Shown here: piece by piece, positions 42,731-52,453 of the stretch
Numbering within the stretch: the stretch's first letter is position 1
Layout: every line of letters begins with the position of its first letter
NCBI GenBank assembly: GCA_030913685.1
Contig: CP133187.1
Coordinates: 1-64,000 of the forward strand
Source of the DNA: Oscillospiraceae bacterium MB24-C1
GTDB taxonomy: Bacteria > Bacillota > Clostridia > Oscillospirales > Ruminococcaceae
Reading direction: 5' to 3'
DNA length: 64,000 bases
Position numbers and translations under genes: made by a program
Notes under the pieces: model-generated
Database searches by the model: none
Seen by the model: the letters and a program-made list of their open reading frames with translations, nothing else
What the model was told of the DNA's origin: nothing

Positions 42731-43927
42731 ATGGCAAAGGCAAAATTTGAAAGAAGCAAGCCCCATGTTAACATTGGCACCATCGGCCACGTTGACCATG
42801 GCAAGACCACTCTTACCGCTGCAATTACCAAGTTCCTGTCCATGCAGGGCATGGCTGAGTTTGAGGCTTATGATATGATCGATAAGGCTCCTGAGGAGAG
42901 AGAGCGCGGTATTACCATCAACACTTCTCACGTTGAGTACCAGACCGAGGCGCGCCACTATGCGCACGTTGACTGCCCCGGACATGCTGACTATATCAAG
43001 AACATGATCACCGGTGCTGCTCAGATGGACGGCGCTATTCTGGTTATCGCTTCTACCGACGGCCCCATGGCTCAGACCAAGGAGCATATCCTTCTGGCCC
43101 GTCAGGTTGGCGTGCCCGCAATCGTTGTTTTCATGAACAAGGTTGACCAGGTTGACGATCCTGAGCTGCTCGAGCTCGTTGAGATGGAGATCCGTGAGAC
43201 CCTGTCTTTCTACGAGTTCCCCGGCGACGACGTGCCGATCATCAAGGGTTCTGCTCTTCTGGCTCTTGAAGCTAATGATACGAATGCGCCTGCGCTCGAT
43301 TGCATCAAGGAGCTCATGAGTGCAGTTGACTCCTATATCCCCACCCCTGAGCGTAAGGCTGATCTGCCCTTCCTGATGCCTGTCGAGGACGTCTTCACCA
43401 TCACCGGCCGCGGCACCGTTGCTACCGGTAGAGTTGAGCGTGGACAGATCAAGGTTGGCGAGGAAGTTGAGATCGTTGGTCTGGCTGACGAGAAGAGAAA
43501 GACCACCGTTACCGGTCTTGAAATGTTCCGTAAGCTTCTTGATTTCGCTGAGGCTGGCGACAACGTTGGCGCGCTGCTCCGCGGCATTCAGAGAACCGAC
43601 ATCGAGCGTGGACAGGTTCTGTGCAAGCCCGGCTCCATTCAGCCCCACACCAAGTTCCACGGCCAGGTTTACGTTCTCAAGCAGTCTGAGGGCGGTCGTC
43701 ATACCCCCTTCTTCAACAACTATCGTCCCCAGTTCTATTTCAGAACGACTGACGTAACCGGCGTTATCGCTCTTCCCGAGGGCGTTGAGATGTGCATGCC
43801 TGGCGACAACATCGAAATCGATGTTGAGCTCATCACTCCCATCGCTATCGAGCAGGGTCTCCGCTTCGCTATTCGTGAAGGCGGCAGAACCGTTGGTTCG
43901 GGCGTTGTAACTGGCGTTAATGCCTAA
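42731..43927 (+). CDS. tuf: Elongation factor Tu
   Basis: ATG at 42731 after GGGAGG; 398 residues. P-loop GHVDHGKTT at residues 19-27, DCPGHADY and NKVDQVDD. It brings aminoacyl-tRNA to the ribosome. The 102-base gap after fusA has no terminator. Codon use is biased to a few codons, as for a very highly expressed gene. Confidence 0.99.
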   Translation: MAKAKFERSKPHVNIGTIGHVDHGKTTLTAAITKFLSMQGMAEFEAYDMIDKAPEERERGITINTSHVEYQTEARHYAHVDCPGHADYIKNMITGAAQMDGAILVIASTDGPMAQTKEHILLARQVGVPAIVVFMNKVDQVDDPELLELVEMEIRETLSFYEFPGDDVPIIKGSALLALEANDTNAPALDCIKELMSAVDSYIPTPERKADLPFLMPVEDVFTITGRGTVATGRVERGQIKVGEEVEIVGLADEKRKTTVTGLEMFRKLLDFAEAGDNVGALLRGIQRTDIERGQVLCKPGSIQPHTKFHGQVYVLKQSEGGRHTPFFNNYRPQFYFRTTDVTGVIALPEGVEMCMPGDNIEIDVELITPIAIEQGLRFAIREGGRTVGSGVVTGVNA

Positions 43928-43947
43928 GATTTAGCTATATGCTATAG

Positions 43948-43977
43948 AAAAGGGTTCCCTTCGGGGGCCCTTTTTTT
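43948..43977 (+). terminator. Terminator of the str operon
   Basis: AAAGGGTTCCC-TTCG-GGGGGCCCTTT, a stable UUCG tetraloop hairpin, then a T-run. Confidence 0.93.
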
Positions 43978-44263
43978 ATTGGTAAATCGCTGGTTGCGAC
44001 GCCTAATGAGACCGGATAACCTGTTTTTCCGTTATATATATTAAGCCAATTTAACTATTATAAAATGGCAAAGGGCCAAAACCTGCTGCATCTTTTGGTA
44101 TATGATCAAAGTCAATTTATTATAATTAGAAGGGTCTTTTTATTATGCCTCAAGCCTATATTGGAAGCAATTAGGTTGCATTTATTGATTTTTCTCTCAG
44201 ATTGGGCTACAATAATATTTAAGTGAGAATAGTAAAATATAAGAAGGCTAGTGAGGTCTTGAC

Positions 44264-46207
44264 ATGATTTATAAAAAGTTAGCAGCGCTATTTTTGGCGG
44301 CTATTCTAGTTTTACTTTCCGCTGCATGTGGCGAAAAAGCGATGGGGGGAGCGGCACCCGCCATTTCTAAAGAGGGTAAAACAATTATTTTGCATTCCAA
44401 TGATACTCACGGCAGGATAGTGGGCTCTGAACAAAGCGTTGGTATAAGCGCGTTGAAGGCTTTAAAAGACAGATATATAGCCCAGGGGATGAATGTGGTG
44501 CTGTTTGATGCGGGGGATACCTTTCACGGAACTGCCTTTGCAACACTGGATGAAGGTAAAAGTGTTCTAGAACTGATGACAATGGCCGGTTACGATGGGA
44601 TGACGCCCGGCAACCATGATTTTAATTATGGCAGCGATCACCTTGTCGAACTCTCTTTTCAGACGCCAATGCCGATGCTTTCGGCTAATGTAATCAAAAA
44701 GGGCAGCGATAAAAAGCTGCTCGACGGTTACGCTGTAATCCAGCGCGAGAATATCAAAATTGGTGTGTTTGGTCTTTCCACCCCTGAAACAGCTTACAAG
44801 ACTAATCCGGCCAATGTTGATACGGTAAAATTTTACGACCCTTATGCAGCGGCAGCTGAAGCGGTCAGTGTGCTAAAGGCTGCCGAGGTGGACTATATCG
44901 TTGCACTTTGCCATTTAGGTCTCAACAGTAGCAGCGACTACACCTCTGAAGGCGTGGCAAAAGCTGTGGCTGGCATTGATCTTATTGTGGATGGACACAG
45001 CCACACCCTGCTTGAACAGGGTAAAAGAGTGGGGAACACGCTGATTGTTTCGGCTGGCGAATATATGAAATCGGTCGGCGTTGTAACATTGGATCATGCC
45101 ACCCGCGCGGAAACCGCTGAAGTTATCCAGGCGGGAGATCCTCGGTTGCAAGGATTATCAGACCCTGCGATAGACGCCAAGATAGAGGAGATCAATGTCG
45201 GCCAGCAGCAGATTCTTTCAGAGGTGCTAGGTAATACGCCGGTAAATCTCAATGGTGCACGTGCCGATGTGCGCACCGGCGAGACAAATTTGGGCAATCT
45301 GATTGCCGATGCTATGCGTGTTGAGTCGGGCGCACAGATTGCGCTGATTAACAGCGGTGCTATTCGTGACTCAATCCCAGCGGGTGAGATCACCAAAGGC
45401 AATATTATCAACGTACTTCCTTTCGGTAATTACATTGTAACTAAAAAACTTAACGGCTCCAATCTTCGCGCGGCTTTAGAAAGCGCAGTAAAGGCACTGC
45501 CGGAAGAAAATGGCGCATTTTTACAGGTTTCTGGCCTGTCGTTTACTGTTGATGCAGCTGCATCTCCCGGCGGACGTATAAAAAATGTGATGATTGATGG
45601 CAAGCCGCTGGATATTGCTACCGAGTATGTTGTGGCCACTAACGATTTTCTGGCTGCAGGTGGCGACGATTTCCCAATGCTGGGCAAATCAAAAACGATC
45701 AATGAGTTTGCGGCTTTGGATGAAACGCTAATGCGGCATATCAATCGCCTTTCAGAGAGTGGCGAACCATTTCCCGAGGCGCCGACGAGAATAGTTATTG
45801 CCGGTCAGGCGACGGCTCCGGCTGCTGCCGATGCTGCGGCCTCAAGCCTTGAGGACAAGCCAGTGCAGGTGGATACCATACCGGAGCAGCCAGAGGTGAC
45901 GCAAGACAAGGTCGATGCTCCCGAGCCAGAGATACCTGACAAAACCACATCTGACACAGAACCAGAGGCGTTGAGCTCGTCTGCATCATCAGCCGAGTCA
46001 TCGGCTACTACACCCACCGAGCCGGGCGAAGACGGATATATCTATTACATTGTGGACTATGACGACAATATATGGAACATTGCCAAGGAACAGCTTGGTG
46101 ATGTGAACCTTTGGGATGAGCTTCTCGAAGAAAACAAAGATATCATCAAGGACCAAGATCATATCTATGTCGGGATGCGATTACGTTTGCCTAAAAAAGC
46201 GAGCTGA
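44264..46207 (+). CDS. 5'-nucleotidase/UshA-family lipoprotein with C-terminal LysM domain
   Basis: ATG at 44264; 647 residues. Lipoprotein signal LLSAACGE with the cysteine at about residue 22. The metallophosphatase domain (about 37-270) has HSNDTHGRI, DAGDTFHGT, PGNHDFNYG and VDGHSHT, the two-metal ligands. The 5'-nucleotidase C-terminal domain (about 310-510) has GETNLGNLIADAMR, NSGAIRDSI and the NDFLAAGGDDF loop. A Pro/Glu/Ser linker of about 80 residues then leads to a LysM-like module (IVDYDDNIWNIAKEQLGDVN to VGMRLRLP). It probably dephosphorylates extracellular nucleotides or UDP-sugars while bound to both lipid and peptidoglycan. Confidence 0.9.
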   Translation: MIYKKLAALFLAAILVLLSAACGEKAMGGAAPAISKEGKTIILHSNDTHGRIVGSEQSVGISALKALKDRYIAQGMNVVLFDAGDTFHGTAFATLDEGKSVLELMTMAGYDGMTPGNHDFNYGSDHLVELSFQTPMPMLSANVIKKGSDKKLLDGYAVIQRENIKIGVFGLSTPETAYKTNPANVDTVKFYDPYAAAAEAVSVLKAAEVDYIVALCHLGLNSSSDYTSEGVAKAVAGIDLIVDGHSHTLLEQGKRVGNTLIVSAGEYMKSVGVVTLDHATRAETAEVIQAGDPRLQGLSDPAIDAKIEEINVGQQQILSEVLGNTPVNLNGARADVRTGETNLGNLIADAMRVESGAQIALINSGAIRDSIPAGEITKGNIINVLPFGNYIVTKKLNGSNLRAALESAVKALPEENGAFLQVSGLSFTVDAAASPGGRIKNVMIDGKPLDIATEYVVATNDFLAAGGDDFPMLGKSKTINEFAALDETLMRHINRLSESGEPFPEAPTRIVIAGQATAPAAADAAASSLEDKPVQVDTIPEQPEVTQDKVDAPEPEIPDKTTSDTEPEALSSSASSAESSATTPTEPGEDGYIYYIVDYDDNIWNIAKEQLGDVNLWDELLEENKDIIKDQDHIYVGMRLRLPKKAS

Positions 46208-46262
46208 TTTAAGTTTACGATTCGTCAAATAGAAAAGAATCAACACTGCGCGTATAAGAAAG

Positions 46263-46296
46263 TGAGCGTCCGGGATAAACCGAGCGCTCATTTTTT
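46263..46296 (+). terminator. Rho-independent terminator
   Basis: TGAGCG-T-CCGG and CCGAGCGCTCA-type arms, then TTTTTT. Confidence 0.85.
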
Positions 46297-46395
46297 ATAA
46301 AAAAATGTGTACATCTTCAAAATATTTTAATTTGACTTTCCGCAATTAAAAATTTTTTGCCGACACATTTTCCAGCTATTTTAGCGGGCGTTTGC

Positions 46396-46424
46396 TTGAC
46401 AATCGCTTTGATGACGCATATAAT
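46396..46424 (+). promoter_or_regulatory. ribU promoter
   Basis: TTGACA, 17 bases, TATAAT; perfect consensus, just ahead of the FMN riboswitch. Confidence 0.9.
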
Positions 46425-46437
46425 ATAGATAAAGCTG

Positions 46438-46574
46438 TTTCAGGGCGGGGTGAAACTCCCCACCGGCGGTAATCGGCGTTAGGCCGTTAGTCCGCGAGCC
46501 GAGCCATAGTATGATGGTAGGCCGATTCGGTGAGATTCCGAAACCGACGGTATAGTCCGGATGAAAGAAACAGG
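46438..46574 (+). promoter_or_regulatory. FMN riboswitch (RFN element)
   Basis: All conserved RFN parts are in order: TTCAGGGCGGGGTGAAACTC, CCCACCGGCGGTAAT, AGTCCGCGAGCC, GGTGAGATTCCGAAACCGAC and the closing GGATGAAAGAA. FMN binding shuts off the riboflavin transporter downstream. Confidence 0.97.
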
Positions 46575-46619
46575 TGAACAATGCCTTTTGTTTTGCAAAA
46601 GGTGTTTGCTTGCCGTTAC

Positions 46620-46649
46620 GCCCATGTCGTATGACATGGGCTTTTTATT
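46620..46649 (+). terminator. Riboswitch terminator
   Basis: GCCCATGTC and GACATGGGC with a GTAT loop, followed by TTTTTATTT. A preceding hairpin (CCTTTTG..CAAAAGG) may act in the alternative fold. Confidence 0.88.
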
Positions 46650-46688
46650 TCCCAAAAGCAGCAAATAATTATCAGGAGTTGGATACCA

Positions 46689-47330
46689 ATGAAAACAACT
46701 GTAAAAGTACGCAGAGTTACCGTTACGGCAATGTTTGCTGCACTCGCTTCCATTCTTATGTTCTTTGAAACGCCGATACCTTTTATGCCCCCGTTCTTAA
46801 AGCTTGACCCTTCGGCGATACCGATTCTCATCGGTGGCTTTATTCTGGGTCCTATGGCCAGTGTCGCGATGGTTTTTATCAAGGCTTTTGTACATTTCTT
46901 TTCCAGCACTACCGGCGGTGTCGGTGAGCTAGCAGATTTTATTATGACTTCGTCCTTTGTTGTCATAGCAGCTATTGTTTACCGCCGCCATCATACTAAA
47001 AAAGGTGCTGTGTTGGCCTGTATCAGCGGAACAGTGGCGCTCGCAGTTGTCGGCGTGCTGGCCAATAAGCTTCTGGTGCTGCCGTTTTATTCTACGGTAA
47101 TGCCGATTGAAGCCATCTTCAAAGCCTGTGCTGCGGTCAATCCTTTAATTAAGGACACCAATACCTATCTGATGTATGGCGTACTGCCATTTAACCTGAT
47201 TAAGGGTATTGTGATTTCGCTTATTACTTTCCCGGTCTATAAAAGGATGTCGAACCATATCAAACATTTTATTGCAATGGTCGAGCCCGCGTCCGGCGCC
47301 ATCAAGAGCATTCCATCCAAGCAGTCCTAA
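46689..47330 (+). CDS. ribU: Riboflavin ECF transporter, S component
   Basis: ATG at 46689 with CAGGAGTTG ahead; 213 residues and six helices. The start resembles RibU proteins (FETPIPFMPPFLKLDPSAIP), with the LDPSAIP riboflavin-site loop and GELADFIM. It needs the shared EcfA-A'-T module, which is not in this window. The FMN riboswitch upstream confirms the substrate. Confidence 0.95.
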   Translation: MKTTVKVRRVTVTAMFAALASILMFFETPIPFMPPFLKLDPSAIPILIGGFILGPMASVAMVFIKAFVHFFSSTTGGVGELADFIMTSSFVVIAAIVYRRHHTKKGAVLACISGTVALAVVGVLANKLLVLPFYSTVMPIEAIFKACAAVNPLIKDTNTYLMYGVLPFNLIKGIVISLITFPVYKRMSNHIKHFIAMVEPASGAIKSIPSKQS

Positions 47331-47377
47331 TTAAATCGAACTTTGCTGACGCTAAGAAAAAAGCGTCGGGATTAGTG

Positions 47378-47406
47378 TTGACAATAGTCTACCAGTATGG
47401 TAGAAT
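47378..47406 (+). promoter_or_regulatory. metK promoter
   Basis: TTGACA, 17 bases, TAGAAT, immediately before the S-box leader. Confidence 0.88.
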
Positions 47407-47426
47407 AAAACAAACTTAATAATTTA

Positions 47427-47529
47427 CTTATCAAGAGCGGCGGAGGGGACAGGCCCTGCGATGCCCGGCAACCTGCATGAAATTTAATGCAAGGTGCTAA
47501 ATCCTGCGGTGTCAACCGAAAGATAAGCC
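47427..47529 (+). promoter_or_regulatory. S-box (SAM-I) riboswitch
   Basis: CTTATCAAGAGCGGCGGAGG begins the aptamer; GGCCCTGCGATGCCCGGCAA, the AAGGTGCTAAATCC turn and CCGAAAGATAAG close it. SAM binding stops synthesis of its own synthase. Confidence 0.97.
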
Positions 47530-47534
47530 TTTTT

Positions 47535-47567
47535 CGCGTCCGACACTAAATGCCGGACGCGTTTTTT
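47535..47567 (+). terminator. S-box terminator
   Basis: CGCGTCCG and CGGACGCG around ACACTAAATGC, then TTTTTTATT. Confidence 0.93.
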
Positions 47568-47608
47568 ATTAAAATAATATATTAGATATTGAATGAAAGA
47601 AAGGAAAC

Positions 47609-48802
47609 ATGATTATGGCACATTATCTTTTTACCTCAGAATCTGTTACCGAAGGTCATCCCGATAAAGTCTGTGACCAAATTTCTGATGCCGTTCTCGA
47701 TGCGATTATGGAACAGGACCCCAACGGACGTGTCGCTTGTGAGACCTGCTGCACCACCGGTATGGTGATGGTGATGGGCGAAATATCTACCCAGTGCTAT
47801 GTCGACATCCCCAAGCTGGTACGCGAGGTTGTGCTGGATATCGGATACAACAGTGCGAATATCGGTTTTGACGGCAACACCTGCGCCGTGCTGACCTCCA
47901 TCGACGAACAGTCGGGCGATATTGCGCTGGGTGTAGACAACGCGCTGGAGAAAAAAGAAGGTGCAAGCACCGAGACTGATGAGAACGGCGCGGGCGATCA
48001 GGGTATGATGTTTGGTTTTGCCTGTGACGAAACCCCCGAGCTGATGCCGCTGCCCGTGTCTTTGGCACATCGGTTGGCAAAGCGCCTGACTGAGGTTCGC
48101 AAAAATGGTATATTGGGCTATCTGCGCCCTGATGGCAAGACTCAGGTCACCGTTGAATACGACGACGACAACAACCCCGTGCGTATCGATACGGTTGTTA
48201 TCTCCTCACAGCATGCGGTGGAAGTCTCGCTTGAAACTATTCGGACTGACATCATCCGTGAGGTGGTGGCCAAAATCATCCCCGCCAACATGCTCGATGA
48301 AAACACTAAGATTTTCGTCAATCCGACCGGTCGCTTTGTTATCGGTGGCCCTCAGGGGGACAGCGGACTGACCGGTAGAAAGATTATAGTTGATACCTAC
48401 GGTGGCTATTCCCGTCACGGAGGCGGTGCTTTTTCGGGTAAAGACCCGACCAAGGTTGATCGCTCAGCAGCCTATGCCGCGCGCTGGGTAGCTAAAAATG
48501 TGGTTGCGACAGGTTTGGCTCGTCGCTGCGAGGTACAGCTGGCCTACGCTATTGGGGTGGCGCATCCCGTATCGGTATTTGTTGACACATTTGGCACCGG
48601 CAAGGTATCGGATGATCAGCTGGCGATGGCTATCAACAAGGTGTTTGACCTACGTCCGACGGCGATTATCCGTGCGCTTGATCTGCGTCGGCCCATCTAC
48701 CGCAAGTTGGCAGCCTACGGCCACATGGGACGCGAGGATCTTGGCGTAAGTTGGGAAAAGACCGATCGTGCCGAAGCGATCAAGAAAGCGCTGGGGCAAT
48801 AA
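47609..48802 (+). CDS. metK: S-adenosylmethionine synthase
   Basis: ATG at 47609 after AAAGGAAA; 397 residues, complete. [33 protein letters not shown] and [19 protein letters not shown] are the ATP, methionine and phosphate-binding motifs. It makes SAM from ATP and methionine. A second in-frame ATG at 47615 is equally possible. Confidence 0.98.
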   Translation: MIMAHYLFTSESVTEGHPDKVCDQISDAVLDAIMEQDPNGRVACETCCTTGMVMVMGEISTQCYVDIPKLVREVVLDIGYNSANIGFDGNTCAVLTSIDEQSGDIALGVDNALEKKEGASTETDENGAGDQGMMFGFACDETPELMPLPVSLAHRLAKRLTEVRKNGILGYLRPDGKTQVTVEYDDDNNPVRIDTVVISSQHAVEVSLETIRTDIIREVVAKIIPANMLDENTKIFVNPTGRFVIGGPQGDSGLTGRKIIVDTYGGYSRHGGGAFSGKDPTKVDRSAAYAARWVAKNVVATGLARRCEVQLAYAIGVAHPVSVFVDTFGTGKVSDDQLAMAINKVFDLRPTAIIRALDLRRPIYRKLAAYGHMGREDLGVSWEKTDRAEAIKKALGQ

Positions 48803-48851
48803 CATTAAGCGGATTTAACAAAACAAATCGCCTAGGGAAGTAATAAATAAG

Positions 48852-48909
48852 GACAGCTTTGCTGGTCGCGGTGGGCAGACATATGCCCGCTGCGACCAGT
48901 GAAGCTGTC
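48852..48909. repeat. Long near-perfect hairpin
   Basis: GACAGCTTTGCTGGTCGCGG with TGGGCA pairs with TGCCC and GCTGCGACCAGTGAAGCTGT, about 26 base pairs with few mismatches around GACATA. There is no T-run. It may stop transcription, be processed as an RNA, or be a miniature transposable relic. Confidence 0.7.
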
Positions 48910-49022
48910 TAGCCGTGTAAGCGGCCTGACGGTGCGCTATGTGCTTAATTTTACTCGCCTGCAGGCAATCAAACGGGTCATTTGACTCGTTCTTAGGCGT
49001 ATACATAGGAGAACAAATAGAC

Positions 49023-49892
49023 TTGAGATATCATTATCAGTTTTATGCAACAATTACGGTTTTAAGCTGGGGCATTGGCAACGTGTTGACTCGTGTCGCA
49101 CTGCGTGATTTTTCCCCTTTTGCTATCGGATTTTGGCGCTACGTCATCGCCACCGTCATGTTGGCAATACTGGTGGTAGCAAAAAAAATCAGCCCACCCG
49201 CTAAAGCGGATCTGCCCTGGTTTGTGTTTTCGGGTTTTACCGGCTTTGCGTTTTATATGGTGGCCTATAATATGGGCTACGTCACTGTTACCGCTGCAAC
49301 CGGCAGCGTTATCAGCGCAACGGTACCGCTGATGACAGCTGCGCTGGCATGGCTGATCTTTAAAGAGACGCTGAAGGCTTTTCAGTGGTTTGGAGTTTTA
49401 CTGCAGTTTTTAGGTATCGTGATAATCGCTCTGGCTGGGGGGCGCTTTTCGGTGAGCGAGGGGGTTTTGTGGACGCTACTTTCAGCTCTTTCGCTGAGCG
49501 TTTACAATTTGCTTCAGCGCAAAATGACTGAAAAATATAGTGCGCTGCAATGCTCAATTTACAGCATCTTTTGCGGTACGATTATGTTGGCGGTTTTTGC
49601 GCCGCGTTCTGTCCACGAGCTGTCATCAGCGCGGGTGGATACCGTCTTTGCTGTGGCTTTTCTCGGTATTTTCGCCAGCGCGGTAGCATTTTTAAGTTGG
49701 ACAAAGGCGCTTTCTCTGGCGGACAAGGCCTCACAGGTGAGCAACTTCATGTTTATTACGCCGCTCATATCCACCGGTCTGGAGATTGCATTGTTTAGAG
49801 AACTGCCAGGTGCAGCCACATTGTTTGGCGGTGTGGTCATCTTGTTGGGTGCATTTTTGTTTGGAAGGTCGAAGGAGCATTCCTATCGTTAA
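49023..49892 (+). CDS. EamA-family (DMT superfamily) transporter
   Basis: A TTG at 49023 follows AGGAGAACAA by eleven bases and gives about 290 residues (LRYHYQFYATITVLSWGIGN). An earlier ATG (48939) would add a non-conserved hydrophilic stretch. Ten helices form two EamA repeats; the first ends at GVLLQFLGIVIIALAGG and the second at FGGVVILLGAFLFG. It exports or imports a small metabolite; the substrate is unknown. Convergent with sigG. Confidence 0.88.
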   Translation: MRYHYQFYATITVLSWGIGNVLTRVALRDFSPFAIGFWRYVIATVMLAILVVAKKISPPAKADLPWFVFSGFTGFAFYMVAYNMGYVTVTAATGSVISATVPLMTAALAWLIFKETLKAFQWFGVLLQFLGIVIIALAGGRFSVSEGVLWTLLSALSLSVYNLLQRKMTEKYSALQCSIYSIFCGTIMLAVFAPRSVHELSSARVDTVFAVAFLGIFASAVAFLSWTKALSLADKASQVSNFMFITPLISTGLEIALFRELPGAATLFGGVVILLGAFLFGRSKEHSYR

Positions 49893-49960
49893 AATCTGTT
49901 TGGACAGACTCTGAATGCGCCGCACTTTATGAGTGTAAAAAGGTAAAAGACAGTTTATGT

Positions 49961-49988
49961 AACCGGCACGGGATTTTCCGTGCCGGTT
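49961..49988. terminator. Bidirectional terminator between the EamA gene and sigG
   Basis: AACCGGCACGG and CCGTGCCGGTT, perfect eleven-base stem around GATTTT. Confidence 0.8.
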
Positions 49989-49990
49989 AT

Positions 49991-50761
49991 TCACATTCTT
50001 TTTTTAATTTTGTCCAGTGCACTTTTTTCTAACCGTGAGACTTGTGCCTGACTGATGCCCACTTCCTTTGAAACCTCCATCTGTGTTTTACCCGCCATAA
50101 AGCGTAGGGACAATATTTTTTTCTCGCGGTCGGCCAGTTGCTCTACTGCTTCGCGAAAAGCGATTTCGTCAATCCAATCACCTTCGCCACTGGGGTCTCC
50201 TACCTGATCCATGACAAAAATAGTATCGCCACCGTCAGAATAAATCGGCTCAAACAGTGAAATCGGCTCAACAATAGCCTCTAGCGCAGCTACGACATCC
50301 TGCCGGGCTACACCCATTTCGGTGGCAATGTCACTAATGGTGGGATCCACCAGTTTCTCGCCTAGTAAGCGTTCGCGCACCTGAAGTGCCTTATAGGCAG
50401 TGTCTCGCATCGAACGACTGACTCGCACCGAGTTGTTGTCGCGCAGATAGCGCCTGATTTCACCAATAATCATCGGTACGCCATAAGTGGAAAACCGCAC
50501 GTCCAATGTATCGTTAAAGTTATCAATGGCCTTAATTAACCCGATACATCCAACCTGAAAAAGGTCGTCGAGGTTTTCACCTCGGTTTGAAAATTTCTGT
50601 ACGACCGATAGCACCAGCCGAAGATTACTTGCAATCATTCGGTCGCGCGCTGCCTTATCACCCGCCCTTGCTCTTTTAATCAGCTCAATTTTCTCTTTTT
50701 CAGTGATCACCGGTAATTTTGTCGTATCAACTCCGCAAATTTCCACCTTGTTGTAATTCAT
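49991..50761 (-). CDS. sigG: Sporulation sigma factor SigG
   Basis: ATG at 50761 (MNYNKVEICGVDTTKLPVI), the SigG-specific N-terminus. GTGGGTG serves as ribosome site. An upstream in-frame codon adds a non-conserved stretch. 256 residues with NLRLVLSVVQKFSNRGENLD, DLFQVGCIGLIKAID and FSTYGVPMIIGEIRRYLRDN (region 2), and region 4 GKTQMEVSKEVGISQAQVSR. It directs late forespore transcription, so the organism forms endospores or descends from one that did. spoIIGA and sigE, often upstream, are not here. Confidence 0.96.
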   Translation of the reverse strand: MNYNKVEICGVDTTKLPVITEKEKIELIKRARAGDKAARDRMIASNLRLVLSVVQKFSNRGENLDDLFQVGCIGLIKAIDNFNDTLDVRFSTYGVPMIIGEIRRYLRDNNSVRVSRSMRDTAYKALQVRERLLGEKLVDPTISDIATEMGVARQDVVAALEAIVEPISLFEPIYSDGGDTIFVMDQVGDPSGEGDWIDEIAFREAVEQLADREKKILSLRFMAGKTQMEVSKEVGISQAQVSRLEKSALDKIKKRM

Positions 50762-50984
50762 ATCACACCCACCCCGACTTGTTTTCTGTGATGAGTATTG
50801 ACCTGACGGCATAGTGAAAATCAGCTGGTAATATTTTTTGCTTCTAAACTCAAAAAAGGTTTGTGCTGGATATTTCCTAGGAAATATGATAATTTATATC
50901 ATATGGGTTGTCGTTGAGAAATGCAGCGGTGATTTGGGACGCCAGTTTCGTTTCGACAGCAGTGAAGTAAGGAGGTTCTTTCAA

Positions 50985-51947
50985 TTGAAAATAGTTGTGA
51001 CAGATGATTATTTTGTGGATTTTGGCGGCATATCCTGGCAACCGATCGAGCAGTTCGGAGAAGTCATTCGCTATCCCGATACGATGGATGCCGACGATGC
51101 GATCGCACGGATTGGAAATGCTGAAGTTGTTTTTATCAATCGCTGCCGCGTCACTGAGAAGGTGATGGCGCAGTGCCCGAACATCAAGTACATCGGAACC
51201 TTTGGTACCGGCGTGGATGGAGTAGACCTTGTAGCGGCACAAAAGAATGGTATTACTGTTTGCAATATCCCAGGCTATGGCAAAAATGCGGTGGCTCAGA
51301 TGGCGTTGGCTTTGCTGTTTGAAATTGCTCGCAATGTATCGTTGTTTGATAAGCAGATGAAGGCGCAGGGATGGAACAGCGCTTCAGATGATTGGCTACG
51401 CACCATTCCACAGATGGAGCTAGGTGGTAAAACACTCGGCATCATCGGCATGGGAGACATTGGTTATGCCGTCGCGCGCGTGGCGATGGCTATGGATATG
51501 CAGGTGCTGGCGTACAAACGCCACCCTGACCTTGCCCTGGCTTGTGAACAATTGCGTTTTTGTGACCTGGATGAGCTGTTGGAAAAATCGGACATTATCA
51601 GCATTCATTGCCCGCTGACTGGCGAAACAAGAGGGATGATTGATGCTGCCGCTATAGCCAAAATGAAAGATGGCGCTATTTTGATCAACACATCGCGGGG
51701 CGCGGTGCTTTGTGAGAATGATGTTGTCGATGCACTGAACTCTGGTAAACTTTACGCGGTTGGTGCCGATGTATTCGCGATAGAGCCCCCCGGCAAGGAT
51801 AACGCACTGGCGAGCCATCCGCGCTGTATTGCGACGCCGCATGTGGCATGGATGCCTCATCAGACGCGCCAGCGCATTATTGATATTTCTGGAGAGAATC
51901 TACGTGGTTTTTTGTCGGGTAGCCCCCGTAATGTTGTAAAGTCCTGA
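50985..51947 (+). CDS. D-2-hydroxyacid dehydrogenase (phosphoglycerate/glycerate dehydrogenase-like)
   Basis: TTG start at 50985 (MKIVVTDDYFVDFGGISWQP) with GGAGG nine bases ahead; a longer frame starting at 50838 lacks family sequence. 320 residues. NAD-binding motif LGIIGMGDIG at about 146-155; catalytic Arg in NTSRGAVL, Glu in VFAIEPPG and His in ATPHVAWMP. It reduces 2-oxoacids such as hydroxypyruvate or glyoxylate, or oxidises the D-hydroxyacid. The substrate is not decided by sequence. Single-gene transcript, ended by the hairpin at 52038-52064. Confidence 0.92.
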   Translation: MKIVVTDDYFVDFGGISWQPIEQFGEVIRYPDTMDADDAIARIGNAEVVFINRCRVTEKVMAQCPNIKYIGTFGTGVDGVDLVAAQKNGITVCNIPGYGKNAVAQMALALLFEIARNVSLFDKQMKAQGWNSASDDWLRTIPQMELGGKTLGIIGMGDIGYAVARVAMAMDMQVLAYKRHPDLALACEQLRFCDLDELLEKSDIISIHCPLTGETRGMIDAAAIAKMKDGAILINTSRGAVLCENDVVDALNSGKLYAVGADVFAIEPPGKDNALASHPRCIATPHVAWMPHQTRQRIIDISGENLRGFLSGSPRNVVKS

Positions 51948-52453
51948 TAAATTACAATGGCAGTGCCTTGTATTGTCGGTTGAAATTTGCCTTGGAAAAT
52001 ACAAAAATGCCAACTTTTGTTTATGATGGCAAGCCACGGCGTCCGCTGAATGTAAGGGACGCCGTTTAACGTACTAAGGGTGAATTTATCAATTGCCATG
52101 ATAACATCTAACGGTGGTGATAGAACCGCTAATAACGCAATGGCTATTCCAACAAGCGCCGCATTAATAGACCGCAAAACGCTTAGCAATACAACTCCAT
52201 TATCGTAATATCAGTAAAATCAAGCCTAAGACCAGTACTGACTTTGATCAGTTTTAAGCTGTTTTGGTGATGAGAGATCACTAAATTGTCAAAATTTCAA
52301 ATAATATTTATAACAATTTAACAAATTTAGCAGTTTTTAATTATATTAATTGGATAGGATCTATTATTTAAATCAAGCAGGTGGTATAATAGCCACAAAG
52401 AAGTTAATGGTTTACCACGGTGTGTGGTAAATTAAATCCATAGGGAGAAAAAA
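51948..52453. other. Intergenic: terminator, then promoter and operator of the gntR gene
   Basis: A hairpin CGGCGTCC/GGGACGCCG lies at 52038-52064 followed by TTTAAC. The AT-rich middle has no gene. TGGTATAAT (extended -10, 52382-52390) and TTTACCAC-GGTGT-GTGGTAAA, a perfect inverted repeat at 52411-52431, precede gntR. Confidence 0.7.
52411..52431 (+). promoter_or_regulatory. Operator-like inverted repeat before the gntR gene
   Basis: TTTACCAC-GGTGT-GTGGTAAA, eight-base arms, about 20 bases after the extended -10 and 22 before the start codon. It is a good candidate for self-repression. Confidence 0.6.

Noticed and set aside
52080-52190. Minus-strand hydrophobic stretch similar to the end of chromate transporters (SINAALVGIAIALLAVL)
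   Set aside because: No ribosome site, no further conserved parts and the frame runs on into the neighbouring dehydrogenase; too short to call.
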